DNA from: Nocardia farcinica | GTDB taxonomy: Bacteria; Actinomycetota; Actinomycetes; Mycobacteriales; Mycobacteriaceae | DNA: 64,000 bases | NCBI RefSeq assembly: GCF_001182745.1 | Contig: NZ_LN868939.1 | Location: 1,240,001-1,304,000, forward strand | Reading direction: 5' to 3' | Shown here: positions 18,827 to 28,433 of the stretch, piece by piece | Layout of the letters: the number at the start of each line of letters is the position of its first letter | Numbering within the stretch: position 1 is the first letter of the stretch | Notes under the pieces: model-generated | Told to the model about the DNA's origin: nothing | Database searches by the model: none | Seen by the model: only the letters and a program-made list of their open reading frames with translations | Position numbers and translations under genes: made by a program

Positions 18827-19858
18827 GTGCGGCTAGGGGTACTCGACGTCGGAAGCAATACCGTCCACCTGCTCGTGGTGGACGCCCACCGGGGTGGGCA
18901 CCCCATGCCGATGAGCTCCACCAAGGCCACGTTGCGCCTGTCGGAGAACATGGACGACGAGGGGCGCATCACCACCCAGGGCGCGGAGCGGCTGATCTCC
19001 ACGGTCGCCGAGTTCGCCAGTATCGCCGAGACCTCGCAGTGCGTGGAGCTGATGCCGTTCGCCACCTCGGCGCTGCGCGAGGCCGCGAACTCCGAGGAGG
19101 TGCTCGGGCGGGTGCGCGCCGAGACCGGGGTGGACCTGCAGGTGCTCAGCGGTGTCGACGAGGCGCGGCTGACGTTCCTGGCCGTGCGCCGCTGGTACGG
19201 CTGGAGCGCCGGGCGCATCCTCAACATCGACATCGGCGGTGGCTCGCTGGAGATGAGCAACGGCGGCGACGAGGAACCCGATGTCGCGTTGTCGCTGCAG
19301 CTCGGCGCGGGCAGGCTCACCCGGCAGTGGCTGCGCGAGGACCCGCCGGGCAAGCGCCGCGTCGCGGTGCTGCGCGATTGGCTCGACGCCGAACTCGTCG
19401 CGCCCGCCAAACAACTGCTCGACGCGGGCAAACCCGACCTGGCCGTCGGCACGTCCAAGACGTTCCGCTCGCTGGCCAGGCTGACCGGCGCGGCGCCCTC
19501 GGGCGCGGGCCCGCGTGTTCGACGTACACTGACCAGCTCCGGCCTGCGGCAGCTGATTGCGTTCATCTCCCGGATGACCGCCGCGGACCGGGCAGAATTG
19601 GAAGGCGTGAGTTCGGATCGGTCACAGCAGTTGGTGGCCGGCGCACTGGTCGCGGAGGCGAGTATGCGAGCGCTGTCGTTGGACACCCTCGAAATTTGCC
19701 CGTGGGCGCTGCGGGAAGGGCTGATCCTGCGCAAACTGGATACCGATATGAGCGGTGGACCACGAGCGGCAGCCATGCCGGGCGCGGTGGGCGGCGGCCT
19801 GCCCCGGCCCGGTGGTGCGGCCGCGCTGTCCGACCCGATCGAAACGGTGTCGTCATGA
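18827..19858 (+). CDS. ppx: Exopolyphosphatase/pppGpp phosphohydrolase (Ppx/GppA)
   Basis: A 343-residue protein of the short Ppx/GppA family (M. tuberculosis Ppx1, Rv0496). It removes phosphate from polyphosphate or pppGpp in the cytosol. The actin-like fold is shown by the phosphate loop [13 protein letters not shown] at the N-terminus and the second phosphate motif [12 protein letters not shown]. The position directly after senX3-regX3 links it to phosphate metabolism. The stop overlaps the start of the next gene (ATGA). Confidence 0.93.
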   Translation: MRLGVLDVGSNTVHLLVVDAHRGGHPMPMSSTKATLRLSENMDDEGRITTQGAERLISTVAEFASIAETSQCVELMPFATSALREAANSEEVLGRVRAETGVDLQVLSGVDEARLTFLAVRRWYGWSAGRILNIDIGGGSLEMSNGGDEEPDVALSLQLGAGRLTRQWLREDPPGKRRVAVLRDWLDAELVAPAKQLLDAGKPDLAVGTSKTFRSLARLTGAAPSGAGPRVRRTLTSSGLRQLIAFISRMTAADRAELEGVSSDRSQQLVAGALVAEASMRALSLDTLEICPWALREGLILRKLDTDMSGGPRAAAMPGAVGGGLPRPGGAAALSDPIETVSS

Positions 19859-21525
19859 GCGAGGAATCCAAGCAGCTCTCGGTCGCGGAGCTGCTCGCCC
19901 GCAACGGCCGCGAGGCGGCCTCCGGTGGGGGCAGGCGGCGGCGCGCCGGGCGCGGCATCTCGGTGGCCGAGCTGACCGGTGACCTGCCGGTGATCCGCGA
20001 GGGCGGTTCGCATTCGGCGCACTCGGCCGCCGACGACGAAGCGCCCGCCGAGCCCGCGGCCTTCGATTCCGGCGGCTTCGTCCCGTCGAGCTTCGATTCG
20101 CCCGCGCCCGAGCGTGATTCGTTCGCCCCGCCCGAGCCCGCGACGGAACTGCCCACGCACTCGCCGATTTCGGGCCCGATCACCCGCTACAACCCGCTCG
20201 CGCCGCCCTCGGAGCCCACCGGATCGCGGCACGGCGCCCCCGCCGCGAGCGAGCCGGCGCCCGAGGAGCCCGCGCGACCCTCGCGCGGCGGCCGCAGGCA
20301 CAAGCTCGATCCCGACGACAACGTCACGATGATCGTCGGCCGTCCCACCGCCGGCTTCGACCCGGCGTCGTTCGGCGCGAGCGCGGCTCCTATCGACCCA
20401 GCCGCACCAGCCGCACCAACCGCACCAACCGCACCACCCGCACCACCGGAGCCGGCCGCGCGCCCCGACAGCGGCCGGATGAGCCGCGCCGCGCGCCGCC
20501 GTGCCGCCGAGGCCGCCGAGGAGACCCACGTCGAGGTCGGTCAGGAGCCCGGCCCGCCCACCGCCGCCTGGGCCCCGCCCGTCCCTGATCCCGACCCGGC
20601 CCCGCGCCCCCTCTCGCCGATGCCGCCGCGCCCGGGCCCCGCACCACAGCCCGCCGAGCCGCTGGCACCACCGGCTCGCGACCGCGGCGCGCTGCCCGCC
20701 TGGTCCGCCCGCAGGCACAAGCCACCCGCCCCGGCGCCCGCCGCTCCGCCGCCGGAGCGGGCGCCCGAATCGGGTGGCCTCCCCACCGCCGCGTGGAGCC
20801 TGGCCAGCCAGGACCAGCAACTCGTCTCCGGCTCCACCGTCGCGGGCGACCTGCTGCGCGACGGCGTCGAGCGCGCCGAGGCGGCCCGGCGCGCCGGCCG
20901 GGCACCCGCCCGCGACCGCGACGGCGAGTTCGATGCGGATCTCGCGGACGACTTCGGCGGTGCGGAGTTCGCCGACGAACACCTCACCGACGTCTACGGT
21001 CCGTTCGCCGACGAGGACGACGATTTCGACGACGACCTCGCCGACGAGGACTTCGACGACGACCTGACCGACGACGACCTGGCCGACGACGACCTCGCCG
21101 ACGACGACGCCGCGCCGCGCCGCAAGCCGGCGTTGTCGGGCCTGGCCGCGCGGGTGAAATCGGCCACGCCGCAGCGGTTCCCGGGGCTGAAGAGCCGGGC
21201 TCCGGCGGCGGGTGCCGTCCGGGCGGGCACCCGTGGCAAGGCGCGCGACGCCGAGCACGACGCCAACCGTCGCCAGTGGATGATCCTGGGCGCGCAGAGC
21301 ACCGGGGCCGCCGTCGCCGGCATGCTGATGTTCAAGGGCTTCGAGCGGATGTGGGAGATGCTGCCGTGGGTCGCGCTGGCCCTGGCGATGATCGTCATCC
21401 TCGGGTTGGTGGCGCTGGTGCGCATCCTGCGCCGCACCGACGACATCCTCAGCACCGTCATCGCGGTGGTGGTCGGCATCTTCGTCACGCTCGGGCCGCT
21501 GGCATTTCTACTCAGTACGAACTGA
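19855..21525 (+). CDS. Large acidic/Pro-rich membrane protein (Rv0497-like)
   Basis: A 556-residue protein, well above the roughly 310 residues I recall for Rv0497. The N-terminus has SVAELLARNG and a second similar SVAELTGDLP motif flanked by RRRRAGRG. A long disordered region rich in Ala, Pro and Glu follows, with a PTAP repeat near 20400, then a run of DDLADDD-type acidic repeats (about residues 383-420). Two membrane segments close the protein (about 480-500 and 510-550). It is translationally coupled to ppx. The function is unknown; the long soluble part is probably cytoplasmic. Confidence 0.82.
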   Translation: MSEESKQLSVAELLARNGREAASGGGRRRRAGRGISVAELTGDLPVIREGGSHSAHSAADDEAPAEPAAFDSGGFVPSSFDSPAPERDSFAPPEPATELPTHSPISGPITRYNPLAPPSEPTGSRHGAPAASEPAPEEPARPSRGGRRHKLDPDDNVTMIVGRPTAGFDPASFGASAAPIDPAAPAAPTAPTAPPAPPEPAARPDSGRMSRAARRRAAEAAEETHVEVGQEPGPPTAAWAPPVPDPDPAPRPLSPMPPRPGPAPQPAEPLAPPARDRGALPAWSARRHKPPAPAPAAPPPERAPESGGLPTAAWSLASQDQQLVSGSTVAGDLLRDGVERAEAARRAGRAPARDRDGEFDADLADDFGGAEFADEHLTDVYGPFADEDDDFDDDLADEDFDDDLTDDDLADDDLADDDAAPRRKPALSGLAARVKSATPQRFPGLKSRAPAAGAVRAGTRGKARDAEHDANRRQWMILGAQSTGAAVAGMLMFKGFERMWEMLPWVALALAMIVILGLVALVRILRRTDDILSTVIAVVVGIFVTLGPLAFLLSTN

Positions 21526-21542
21526 TCAGGGGAGCGTTGGTC

Positions 21543-22472
21543 GTGGGGCACATCGGGCAGTCGGATCGGACCCGGGTGGGCACCTCCCGGCGCGACATCC
21601 TGGTCGGACTGTCGACCGCCTCGGTCTACCCGCAGAACACCGAGGCCGCCTTCCGGTATGCGGCCGAATTGGGCTACGACGGCGTGGAATTGATGGTCTG
21701 GGCCGAGCCGGCCAGTCAGAGCATCGCGACCGTGCAGAGTTACGCGCGCCGCTACGACGTGCCGGTGCTGGCCGTGCACGCGCCGTGCCTGCTCATCTCG
21801 CAGCGGGTGTGGGGCGCGGACCCGATCGCCAAACTCGAACGCAGCGTGCACACCGCCGAGGCACTCGGCGCCGACACGGTCGTGGTGCATCCGCCGTTCC
21901 GCTGGCAGCGCCGCTACGCCGAGGGCTTCGCCGACCAGGTCGCCGAGCTCGAGGAGCACCACCGGGTGATCGTCGCGGTGGAGAACATGTTTCCCATGCG
22001 CGCCGACACGTTGTTCGGCCGCGGTGAGAAGGCCGCGCGGCGGTTGGCGCGCCGCGGCGGCCCCGGCTGGGGACTGACCGCGTTCAGCCCTTCCTACGAC
22101 CCGACCGACACCGGCTTCCAGCACTACACCCTCGACCTGTCACACACGGCCACCGCGGGCGCCGATCCGCTGGCGCTGGCCGCCAGGATGGGGGCGGGAC
22201 TGGCGCATCTGCATCTGGCCGACGGCCGCGGCGCCGCGCACGACGAGCACCTGATTCCCGGCACCGGCAGCCAGCCCTGCGCCGAGGTGTGCGCGCACCT
22301 GGTGCGCAGCGGATTCGCCGGGCACGCGGTCGCCGAGATCAACACCCAGAACGCGCGCAGCACCACCGAGCGCGCGGCCATGCTGCGCCGCACCCTCGCC
22401 TTCGCCCGCGAGCACCTCAACGGCGTCGCGCCCGCACCGAGCCCGGCCTCGGTCCAGGCGAACTCGCAGTAG
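21543..22472 (+). CDS. Sugar phosphate isomerase/epimerase-type TIM barrel protein (Rv0498-like)
   Basis: A 309-residue protein of the xylose-isomerase-like TIM-barrel superfamily (AP endonuclease family 2). It shows LGYDGVELMVW, VLAVHAPCLL, DTVVVHPPF, VAVENMF and LAHLHLADGRG, strands that normally carry metal-binding His and Glu. The substrate is unknown. The GTG at 21543 has a GGGGAG ribosome site 8 bases upstream. It lies in the conserved Rv0496-Rv0500 gene string. Confidence 0.85.
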   Translation: MGHIGQSDRTRVGTSRRDILVGLSTASVYPQNTEAAFRYAAELGYDGVELMVWAEPASQSIATVQSYARRYDVPVLAVHAPCLLISQRVWGADPIAKLERSVHTAEALGADTVVVHPPFRWQRRYAEGFADQVAELEEHHRVIVAVENMFPMRADTLFGRGEKAARRLARRGGPGWGLTAFSPSYDPTDTGFQHYTLDLSHTATAGADPLALAARMGAGLAHLHLADGRGAAHDEHLIPGTGSQPCAEVCAHLVRSGFAGHAVAEINTQNARSTTERAAMLRRTLAFAREHLNGVAPAPSPASVQANSQ

Positions 22473-22571
22473 CTCCCACGGGCGCCACGAGGTCGGCGCA
22501 ACCGTCGTTCTACGCTGTACGAACGGCCCGCGCGCTGCCGCGCCGGCCCGCGAGGCGACGAAGGAGTGACG

Positions 22572-23471
22572 ATGACGACCGACGTGAGCGGTGACCTCGA
22601 CCGGTCCACCGCGACCGACGCCCCGTTCGCCGCGGTCTGCGCGCTGACCGCGCTGCCCGGCCCGACCCCGGACGCCGGGCGCTACCGCGGTGTCATCGAC
22701 CCCGTGTGGACCATCGGTCCCAAGGTGCACGGCGGCACGATGGTGGCCGCCAGCGCCGCCGCGGCCACCGCCTGGCTGCGCGCGGACGGATCGGCGCCGG
22801 CCGGGATGGCCCCCATCGCCGCGAGCTCGGACTTCCTGGGCGCGCCGGAGCCGGGCGAGGTCGGCTACGAGGTGCGCACCCGCAAGATCGGCCGCCAGAT
22901 CTGCCTGGTCGACGTCACCTTGACACAGAACGATACGGCGAAGGTGCGCACCGCCTTCACCTTCGGCAGGCTCGACGACGCCGAACCGCGGTTCGCCCAC
23001 CGCCACGACGACATGCCGGTCGAGCCGCCCGCCGGGGCGATGGAATACGAGGGCTCGCCGCTGGGCAAGGTCGTCAACGTCGCCAAGGGTGCCGACCTCG
23101 CGCTGGATCGGGAGTGGGCCCGCTTCCTCGACGGCGAACAGGGCGTGCCCCGGCTGCGGATGTGGATCCGGCCGTTCGAGGGCGACCAGCGCGATCCCGA
23201 CGTGGCCGCCTACTTCGCCATGATGGCCGCCGACATGAGCCCGCCGGTGCCGATGAACCTCGGCCACTTCGGCTGGGCCCCGACCGTGCAGATGACCACC
23301 TACCTGCGGCGCAGGCCGGCGCCGGGCTGGCTGCGCGTCGTCGCCACCACCCAGGAGGTGGGTGCACGCATGTTCGATTGTGATCAGCTCGTGCTCGACA
23401 GCACCGGCGCGGTGGTCGCCCAGAGCAGGCAACTCGCACTGCTGCCACAGCCGAGGGACGGACGAGGCTAG
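22572..23471 (+). CDS. Acyl-CoA thioesterase-like (TesB/hot-dog) protein
   Basis: A 299-residue double hot-dog protein related to TesB-type thioesterases, equivalent to Rv0499. It has GPKVHGGTMVAASAAAA in the first half and HFGWAPTVQMTTYLRRRP in the second, the usual places for the hot-dog helices and active site. It may hydrolyse acyl-CoA. The ATG at 22572 has an AAGGAG ribosome site at 22561-22566. A TAGCCT box inside its stop region probably starts the proC message. Confidence 0.82.
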   Translation: MTTDVSGDLDRSTATDAPFAAVCALTALPGPTPDAGRYRGVIDPVWTIGPKVHGGTMVAASAAAATAWLRADGSAPAGMAPIAASSDFLGAPEPGEVGYEVRTRKIGRQICLVDVTLTQNDTAKVRTAFTFGRLDDAEPRFAHRHDDMPVEPPAGAMEYEGSPLGKVVNVAKGADLALDREWARFLDGEQGVPRLRMWIRPFEGDQRDPDVAAYFAMMAADMSPPVPMNLGHFGWAPTVQMTTYLRRRPAPGWLRVVATTQEVGARMFDCDQLVLDSTGAVVAQSRQLALLPQPRDGRG

Positions 23472-23482
23472 CCTTTAGGGCC

Positions 23483-24304
23483 ATGACGAGAATTGCGGTG
23501 ATCGGTGGAGGCCGGATCGGGGAGGCGTTGATCGCCGGGCTGCTCGAATCCGGCCGGGCGAGCAAGGACCTGGTGGTCGTCGAGACCCACCAGGACCGGG
23601 CCGAGCTGGTGGCGAGCCGATTCGGGGTGCGGGTCACCGGGGAGGTCGCCGATGCCGCCATCGGCGCCGACCTGCTGGTGATCGCGGTGAAGCCCGGCGA
23701 TGTCGACACCGTGCTGACCCAGTTGGGCAAGGCCGAGCTGAACGCGGGCGACCTCGACCAGGTGCTGGTCTCGCTGGCCGCGGGTGTGCCGACCGCCCGG
23801 CTGGAGGCCAAGATGCCCGCCGGGTTCCCGGTCGTGCGGGTCATGCCGAACACCCCGATGCTGGTCGGGCAGGGCATGATCGTGCTCGCGCCGGGCCGCT
23901 ACACCAAGCCGAGCCAGCTCGAGCTGGTCACCGAGGTGCTCGGCACCGTGGGCAAGGTGGTCACGGTCGCGGAGTCGCAGATGGACGCGGTGACCGCGGT
24001 GTCCGGCTCCGGTCCCGCCTATTTCTTCCTGGTCGTCGAGGCCATGATCGATGCGGCCGTCAGCCTCGGCCTGTCCCGCGACATCGCGACCGATCTGGTG
24101 GTGCAGACGATGGTCGGCTCGGCCGCGTTGCTGGACGAGGCCGAGCAGAGCGCGGTGGAATTGCGCGCCGCGGTGACCTCGCCCGCCGGCACCACCGCGG
24201 CGGCCCTTCGCGAGCTCGAGCGCGCAGGAGTACGCTCGGCATTCCTGGAGGCTTTGCACGCGGCGAAGGAGCGTTCGGCCGAACAGGGCGCGTCGGCGGA
24301 GTGA
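23483..24304 (+). CDS. proC: Pyrroline-5-carboxylate reductase
   Basis: ProC makes proline from pyrroline-5-carboxylate with NAD(P)H in the cytosol. The 273-residue protein has the N-terminal Rossmann motif AVIGGGRIGEALIAGLL, VRVMPNTPMLVGQG, and the C-terminal signature with SGSGPAYFF and TSPAGTTAAALRELE. Length is standard. TAGCCT (23469-23474) lies 8 bases before the ATG, which suggests a leaderless transcript. Confidence 0.96.
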   Translation: MTRIAVIGGGRIGEALIAGLLESGRASKDLVVVETHQDRAELVASRFGVRVTGEVADAAIGADLLVIAVKPGDVDTVLTQLGKAELNAGDLDQVLVSLAAGVPTARLEAKMPAGFPVVRVMPNTPMLVGQGMIVLAPGRYTKPSQLELVTEVLGTVGKVVTVAESQMDAVTAVSGSGPAYFFLVVEAMIDAAVSLGLSRDIATDLVVQTMVGSAALLDEAEQSAVELRAAVTSPAGTTAAALRELERAGVRSAFLEALHAAKERSAEQGASAE

Positions 24305-24451
24305 CCACGGTATGAATCCGGCGTGAGCGGCTGATTTCTCACACCCGTCGCAGTAATCCCACTGGTCCCGCTAAGCTTCAAGGAGCACGTGCGTGTCTGT
24401 TCCGCCGGTGGGGAAGCCGGCGGCGCGGACGTGCCGGAGGTCGATGGTGCA

Positions 24452-24760
24452 ATGATGTCTTCGAACAAGATGTCTGGAAACAGCTCGGGATCGTCACCAG
24501 GAACGCCGGGCCCGTCCGGCGGCCGCGGCGGCTCCCGGGCGCAGAACGGTCCCGGTTCGCCGGGCCAGTCCGTGCTCGGCGGTGGTACCCAGTTCCTCAC
24601 CGTCGCCGAGGTGGCCAATCTGATGCGGGTGTCGAAGATGACCGTCTACCGCTTGGTGCACTCGGGCGAGCTGCCCGCGGTGCGCGTCGGCCGGTCCTTC
24701 CGCGTCCATGCCAAAGCCGTCCACGACTACCTGGAGACGTCCTACTTCGACGCCGGGTGA
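24452..24760 (+). CDS. Excisionase-type helix-turn-helix protein (Rv0500A-like)
   Basis: A 102-residue protein with a disordered Gly/Ser-rich N-terminus (first 45 residues) and a MerR/excisionase-type HTH: FLTVAEVANLMRVSKMTVYRLVHSGELPAVRVGRSFRV. It probably binds DNA. The ATG at 24452 has a GGAGGT ribosome site (24436-24441); a GTG at 24389 is also possible and would add 21 residues. Despite the family name there is no phage nearby; the gene is a conserved chromosomal neighbour of proC. Confidence 0.82.
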   Translation: MMSSNKMSGNSSGSSPGTPGPSGGRGGSRAQNGPGSPGQSVLGGGTQFLTVAEVANLMRVSKMTVYRLVHSGELPAVRVGRSFRVHAKAVHDYLETSYFDAG

Positions 24761-24932
24761 GCCACGGTCCTCCCCGCGGCCGAGGCGGGTGGGGCTACCG
24801 GTAGGATGAAACCTCGGTTCGTGTCCGCCTGCCTGCGGCGCCAGTTCGTGGTGTCCGGCGGCGCGGGCGCCGAAATCAGCTAGGCGTACGTCACCGCGTG
24901 CGCGCCGAGTAGAGAGAACGCGAGGACACCCT

Positions 24933-25034
24933 ATGGGTTCTGTGATCAAGAAGCGCCGCAAGCGCATGTCGAAGAAGAAGCACCGCAAGCTGCTTCGCCG
25001 CACGCGTGTCCAGCGGCGCAAACTCGGCAAGTGA
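24933..25034 (+). CDS. Small ribosomal subunit protein bS22
   Basis: A 33-residue, strongly basic protein starting [19 protein letters not shown] and ending QRRKLGK. It matches the AURKAIP1/COX24-like protein that was identified as bS22 on the 30S subunit of the mycobacterial ribosome (Rv0500B). Eighteen of 33 residues are Lys or Arg. GAGAGAACGCGAGGA precedes the ATG. An intrinsic terminator follows, so it is a separate short transcript or the end of the HTH operon. It is easily missed because of its size. Confidence 0.92.
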
Positions 25035-25053
25035 GCCTGCGCGATCACCGCGA

Positions 25054-25095
25054 AGCGAGGCCCGTCACCGATCACGGTGGCGGGCCTCGCTTTTT
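25054..25095 (+). terminator. Intrinsic terminator after bS22
   Basis: A 17-base stem (25054-25070 with 25075-25091) with a single G-T pair and a 4-base loop runs into TTTTT. It is the most classical terminator in the window. Confidence 0.88.
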
Positions 25096-25163
25096 GAAAT
25101 ATTTCGGTTTGAAACCGCTGTGTATCCGGTGACTGAAGTCATCGTTAGATCCTCGTAAATACT

Positions 25164-25179
25164 CTCCGCGATCGCGGAG
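25164..25179. promoter_or_regulatory. Perfect 16-base palindrome upstream of galE2
   Basis: CTCCGCGATCGCGGAG lies just upstream of a TACTCT -10-like box (25189-25194) and the GTG of the galE2 gene. The position would overlap a -35 region, so it may be an operator. No known regulator consensus is recognised. Confidence 0.4.
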
Positions 25180-25238
25180 TTCAGCGGTTACTCTTGTGAC
25201 GAATAATCAATCGGGGGCCTGGCAGGTGGGATTCGCAC

Positions 25239-26312
25239 GTGGGTTCTGAGGCGAGGGACGCACACGCACCCAAGGTGGTGCTGGTCACCGGTGCGAGCCG
25301 TTTCTTCGGCGGGCACGTCGTCGCCGAACTCGCCCAGGACCCGGCGGTGGAACGTATCATCGCGGTGGACACCATGACGCCGGGCCGCGAGCTGCAACGC
25401 CGCATGGGGCGCGCCGAATTCGTGCGCGCCGATATTCGGAATCCGTTGATCCGCAAGGTGATCGGAGGCAACGAGGTGGACACTGTGGTGCATACCGCGG
25501 TGCTGTCCCGTCCGCCGTCGCCCGGTGGCCGCGCGGTGATGAAAGATCTCAACGTCCTCGGCGCCATGCAACTGTTCGCCGTCTGCCAGAAAACCCCGTC
25601 GGTTCGTAGAGTGGTCGTTCGCTCGAGTTCGGCGGTGTACGGCTGCAGCCCGAAGGATCCGGCGAAATTCACCGAGGAAATGAGTGCGCGTAAGCCGCCG
25701 AGCGGGTGGTTCGCGCGCGACATGATCGAAATCGAAGGATTCGTACGCGGCATGGCCCGGCGCCGTCCCGATATCGGCGCCGCCATTCTCCGCCTGGCGC
25801 CCACGGTGGGGCCGCGGCTGGCCCGCCGCGGCGTGCAGTACCTGCGCTGGCCGGTCGCGCCGACGGTCTTCGGCCGCGATGCCAGGATGCAGCTGCTGCA
25901 CGAGCAGGACGCGGTCGCGGCTCTGGCGCACGCCGCCCGCACCGCCCGCGGCGGCACCTACAACGTCGCGGGCGACGGCGCGCTCACGCTCTCGCAAGCC
26001 GTGCGTCGTTCGGGCAGACTGGAACTACCGCTTCCGTTCGCCGTGTTCCGCACCGCGGGGCGCGCGCTGATGGAAACGGTGATGCGTGACTTCAGTGCCG
26101 AACAGCTCGACTACTTCCATTTCGGGTGTGGCCTGGACACCACCCGCATGCGGACCGAACTCGGGTTCGAGCCGCGGTGGACGACGGTTCAGGCGTTCGA
26201 CGACTTCATCGGGGGCGCAGCGCTGCGACCCGTCATCGATCCGCGCTGGATCGATGCCGCAGAACACAAACTGCTCGGCCTGCTCGGGGCCGGTACGGGA
26301 GCACACACATGA
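25239..26312 (+). CDS. NAD-dependent epimerase/dehydratase (GalE2-like)
   Basis: A 357-residue extended SDR equivalent to Rv0501 galE2. It has the N-terminal VLVTGASRFFGGHV cofactor loop and VVVRSSSAVYG. The usual YxxxK is not evident in the expected region (the segment reads GWFARDMIEIEGF), so classical epimerase activity is uncertain. The start is a GTG at 25239 without a strong ribosome site. Its stop overlaps the acyltransferase start (ATGA). Confidence 0.82.
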   Translation: MGSEARDAHAPKVVLVTGASRFFGGHVVAELAQDPAVERIIAVDTMTPGRELQRRMGRAEFVRADIRNPLIRKVIGGNEVDTVVHTAVLSRPPSPGGRAVMKDLNVLGAMQLFAVCQKTPSVRRVVVRSSSAVYGCSPKDPAKFTEEMSARKPPSGWFARDMIEIEGFVRGMARRRPDIGAAILRLAPTVGPRLARRGVQYLRWPVAPTVFGRDARMQLLHEQDAVAALAHAARTARGGTYNVAGDGALTLSQAVRRSGRLELPLPFAVFRTAGRALMETVMRDFSAEQLDYFHFGCGLDTTRMRTELGFEPRWTTVQAFDDFIGGAALRPVIDPRWIDAAEHKLLGLLGAGTGAHT

Positions 26313-27334
26313 ACGACGTTGCCAAAGTCATCCACCTGCACGACGTGACCGCCGAGACCCGGCCGCGTCCGGCCGCCCGGCGCTGGCCCGAGCCGCCGCC
26401 CGGCGCACCCGCGGGCCGCGTCACCTCCCTGCTCGAGCGTCGCGCCGCGAGCGAACCGCCGGTGCCGCAGTCGCTGGGCGACCTCGTGCGCGGCAAGCTC
26501 GGCAAGCAGATCAGCGCCACCGCCGAGTTCGCCCGCCGCAGGCTCGCCGGCGACTACCGGGTCGACGAATTCGGCTTCGACGCCGACCTGCTGGAGAACG
26601 TCCTGCTGCCGGCGCTGCGTCCGCTGGCCGAGCACTGGTTCCGGGTCGAGGTCCGCGGCATCGAGAACATCCCGGCCACCGGCGGCGCGCTCATCGTGGC
26701 CAATCATGCGGGCACCGTGCCGGTGGACGGGCTGATGCTCCAGCTGGCCGTGCACGACCGGCATGTCGCGCACCGCGCGTTGCGGCTGCTGGCCGCCGAT
26801 CTGATCTTCGAACTCCCGGTGCTCGGCGTGCTCGCTCGCAAGGCGGGCCACACCCTGGCCTGCCGCGAGGACGCCGAACGGCTGCTGCGTTCCGGTGAGC
26901 TCACCGGAGTGTTTCCCGAGGGCTTCAAGGGCGTGGGCAAGAGCTACGCCGACCGCTACAAGCTGCAGCGCTTCGGCCGGGGCGGCTTCGTCGCCGCCGC
27001 CGTGCGCACCGGCGTGCCGATCATCCCGTGCTCGATCGTCGGCTCGGAGGAGATCTATCCCAAGCTGGCCGACATCAAGCCGCTGGCTCGGCTGCTCGGC
27101 CTGCCCTACTTCCCGGTGACGCCGACCTTCCCGCATCTCGGCCTGCTCGGCGCGGTCCCGCTGCCGTCGAAGTGGTACATCGAATTCGGCGAGCCGATCC
27201 CCACCACGGCCTACGAGCCGGAGGCCGCCGACGATCCGATGACCATGTTCGAGGTCACCGACCAGGTCCGCGAGACCATCCAGCAGACGCTCTACAAGCT
27301 GCTGACCAAGCGCCGCAACCCGTTCACCGGGTAG
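26309..27334 (+). CDS. PlsC-type lysophospholipid acyltransferase (Rv0502-like)
   Basis: A 341-residue acyltransferase. A basic, Pro-rich N-terminus precedes a domain with the catalytic NHAGTVPVDG motif, the acceptor motif VFPEGFKG, and VPIIPCSIVGSEE. The spacing between His and Asp is six residues rather than the usual four; I believe this is typical of the actinobacterial hemolysin-like branch. It probably acylates a lipid at the inner membrane face. It is translationally coupled to galE2. Confidence 0.85.
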   Translation: MNDVAKVIHLHDVTAETRPRPAARRWPEPPPGAPAGRVTSLLERRAASEPPVPQSLGDLVRGKLGKQISATAEFARRRLAGDYRVDEFGFDADLLENVLLPALRPLAEHWFRVEVRGIENIPATGGALIVANHAGTVPVDGLMLQLAVHDRHVAHRALRLLAADLIFELPVLGVLARKAGHTLACREDAERLLRSGELTGVFPEGFKGVGKSYADRYKLQRFGRGGFVAAAVRTGVPIIPCSIVGSEEIYPKLADIKPLARLLGLPYFPVTPTFPHLGLLGAVPLPSKWYIEFGEPIPTTAYEPEAADDPMTMFEVTDQVRETIQQTLYKLLTKRRNPFTG

Positions 27335-27340
27335 GGCGCG

Positions 27341-28360
27341 CTACAGGTTCTCCCGGCGGCGGGTCACCGCCGCCGCCACCGCGCCGCCCGCGGCACCCAG
27401 TGCGAGCGCGGTCGGTACGCCGATCTTGGCGGCCTTGCGGCCGGTGCGGAAATCCCGGATCTCCCAGCCCCGGTTCTTGGCCACCTCGCGTAGGTCGGCG
27501 TCGGGGTTGATCGCCACCGCGGTGCCGACCAGCGAGAGCATCGGTACGTCGTTGTGGCTGTCGGAGTAGGCCGTGCAGCGCTTGAGGTTCAAGCCCTCCC
27601 GGATGGCCAGCGCACGCACGGCGTGGGCCTTGCCGAGGCCGTGCAGGATGTCGCCGACCAGGCGCCCGGTGAACTTGCCGTCCACGCTCTCGGCGACCGT
27701 GCCGAGCGCGCCGGTCAGCCCGAGCCGCTTGGCGATCACCTGCGCCAGCTCCACCGGCGTCGCCGTCACCAGCCACACCTGCTGGCCGGCGTCGAGGTGC
27801 ATCTGGGCCAGCGCCCTGGTGCCCGGCCAGATCTTGTCGGCGATGATCTCGTCGTAGATCTCCTCGCCGAGCGCCGCCAGTTCGGCGGTGGAGCGCCCGG
27901 CGATGAAGGCCAGCGCCTTCTCCTTGCCGGAGGCCATGTCGGTGCTGCTCTCCTTACCGGTGACCCGGAACTTCACCTGCTTCCAGGCGACATCGAGCAG
28001 ATCGGAGGTCTTGAAGTACTTGCGCGCGGCCAGCCCGCGGGCGAAGTGCACGATCGAGGCGCCCTGCACCATCGTGTTGTCCACGTCGAAGAACGCCGCC
28101 GCGGTGAGATCGCGCGGCACCTCGGCGGTGTGGTCCTCCAGCTCGGATTCGTGCAGCGAGAGCGCCGCGTCGGCACTGGCCTCACCCGCGAGGTTGGCGC
28201 GTAGCTCCTCCTCGCTGGGGCCGAAGGGGCTCCGCGCGATGCGCGCGAGCTGGTCCTGTAGGCCCTGCCCCAGCGGACCCAGGTTCCACCGCACCGGAAA
28301 CTCGCCGAACCGGCCGGCGATGAAACCCGTCCTGTCCACCTTCGATCGTTCCGGCACCAC
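27341..28360 (-). CDS. serB: HAD-IB family phosphatase (SerB1-like)
   Basis: A 339-residue HAD-superfamily hydrolase equivalent to Rv0505c. Motif [12 protein letters not shown] (two aspartates), motif II LVTATP, and motif III with Lys and [10 protein letters not shown] are all seen. The family name suggests phosphoserine phosphatase, but HAD-IB enzymes are broad. The N-terminal 85 residues are extra, and the C-terminus ends with a hydrophobic segment ([19 protein letters not shown]) that could anchor it to the membrane. The start is GTG at 28360. It converges with the acyltransferase gene. Confidence 0.82.
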   Translation of the reverse strand: MVPERSKVDRTGFIAGRFGEFPVRWNLGPLGQGLQDQLARIARSPFGPSEEELRANLAGEASADAALSLHESELEDHTAEVPRDLTAAAFFDVDNTMVQGASIVHFARGLAARKYFKTSDLLDVAWKQVKFRVTGKESSTDMASGKEKALAFIAGRSTAELAALGEEIYDEIIADKIWPGTRALAQMHLDAGQQVWLVTATPVELAQVIAKRLGLTGALGTVAESVDGKFTGRLVGDILHGLGKAHAVRALAIREGLNLKRCTAYSDSHNDVPMLSLVGTAVAINPDADLREVAKNRGWEIRDFRTGRKAAKIGVPTALALGAAGGAVAAAVTRRRENL

Positions 28361-28433
28361 AACCTCCGCCCGTCCGCGCGAACCACGTCCACACTAGCGC
28401 CCAATCCTCGTCGCCCACGATTTAATAGCCGCC

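Noticed and set aside
21034..21108. Repeated DNA that could be taken for a CRISPR array
   Set aside because: The repeats are short Asp/Ala codon repeats in frame within a coding region, without spacers.
18823..21258. An 811-codon minus-strand frame over ppx and the acidic membrane protein
   Set aside because: No domain or start context; composition bias only.
24452..24760. Excisionase of an integrated element
   Set aside because: It sits in the conserved proC neighbourhood with no integrase or attachment repeats.
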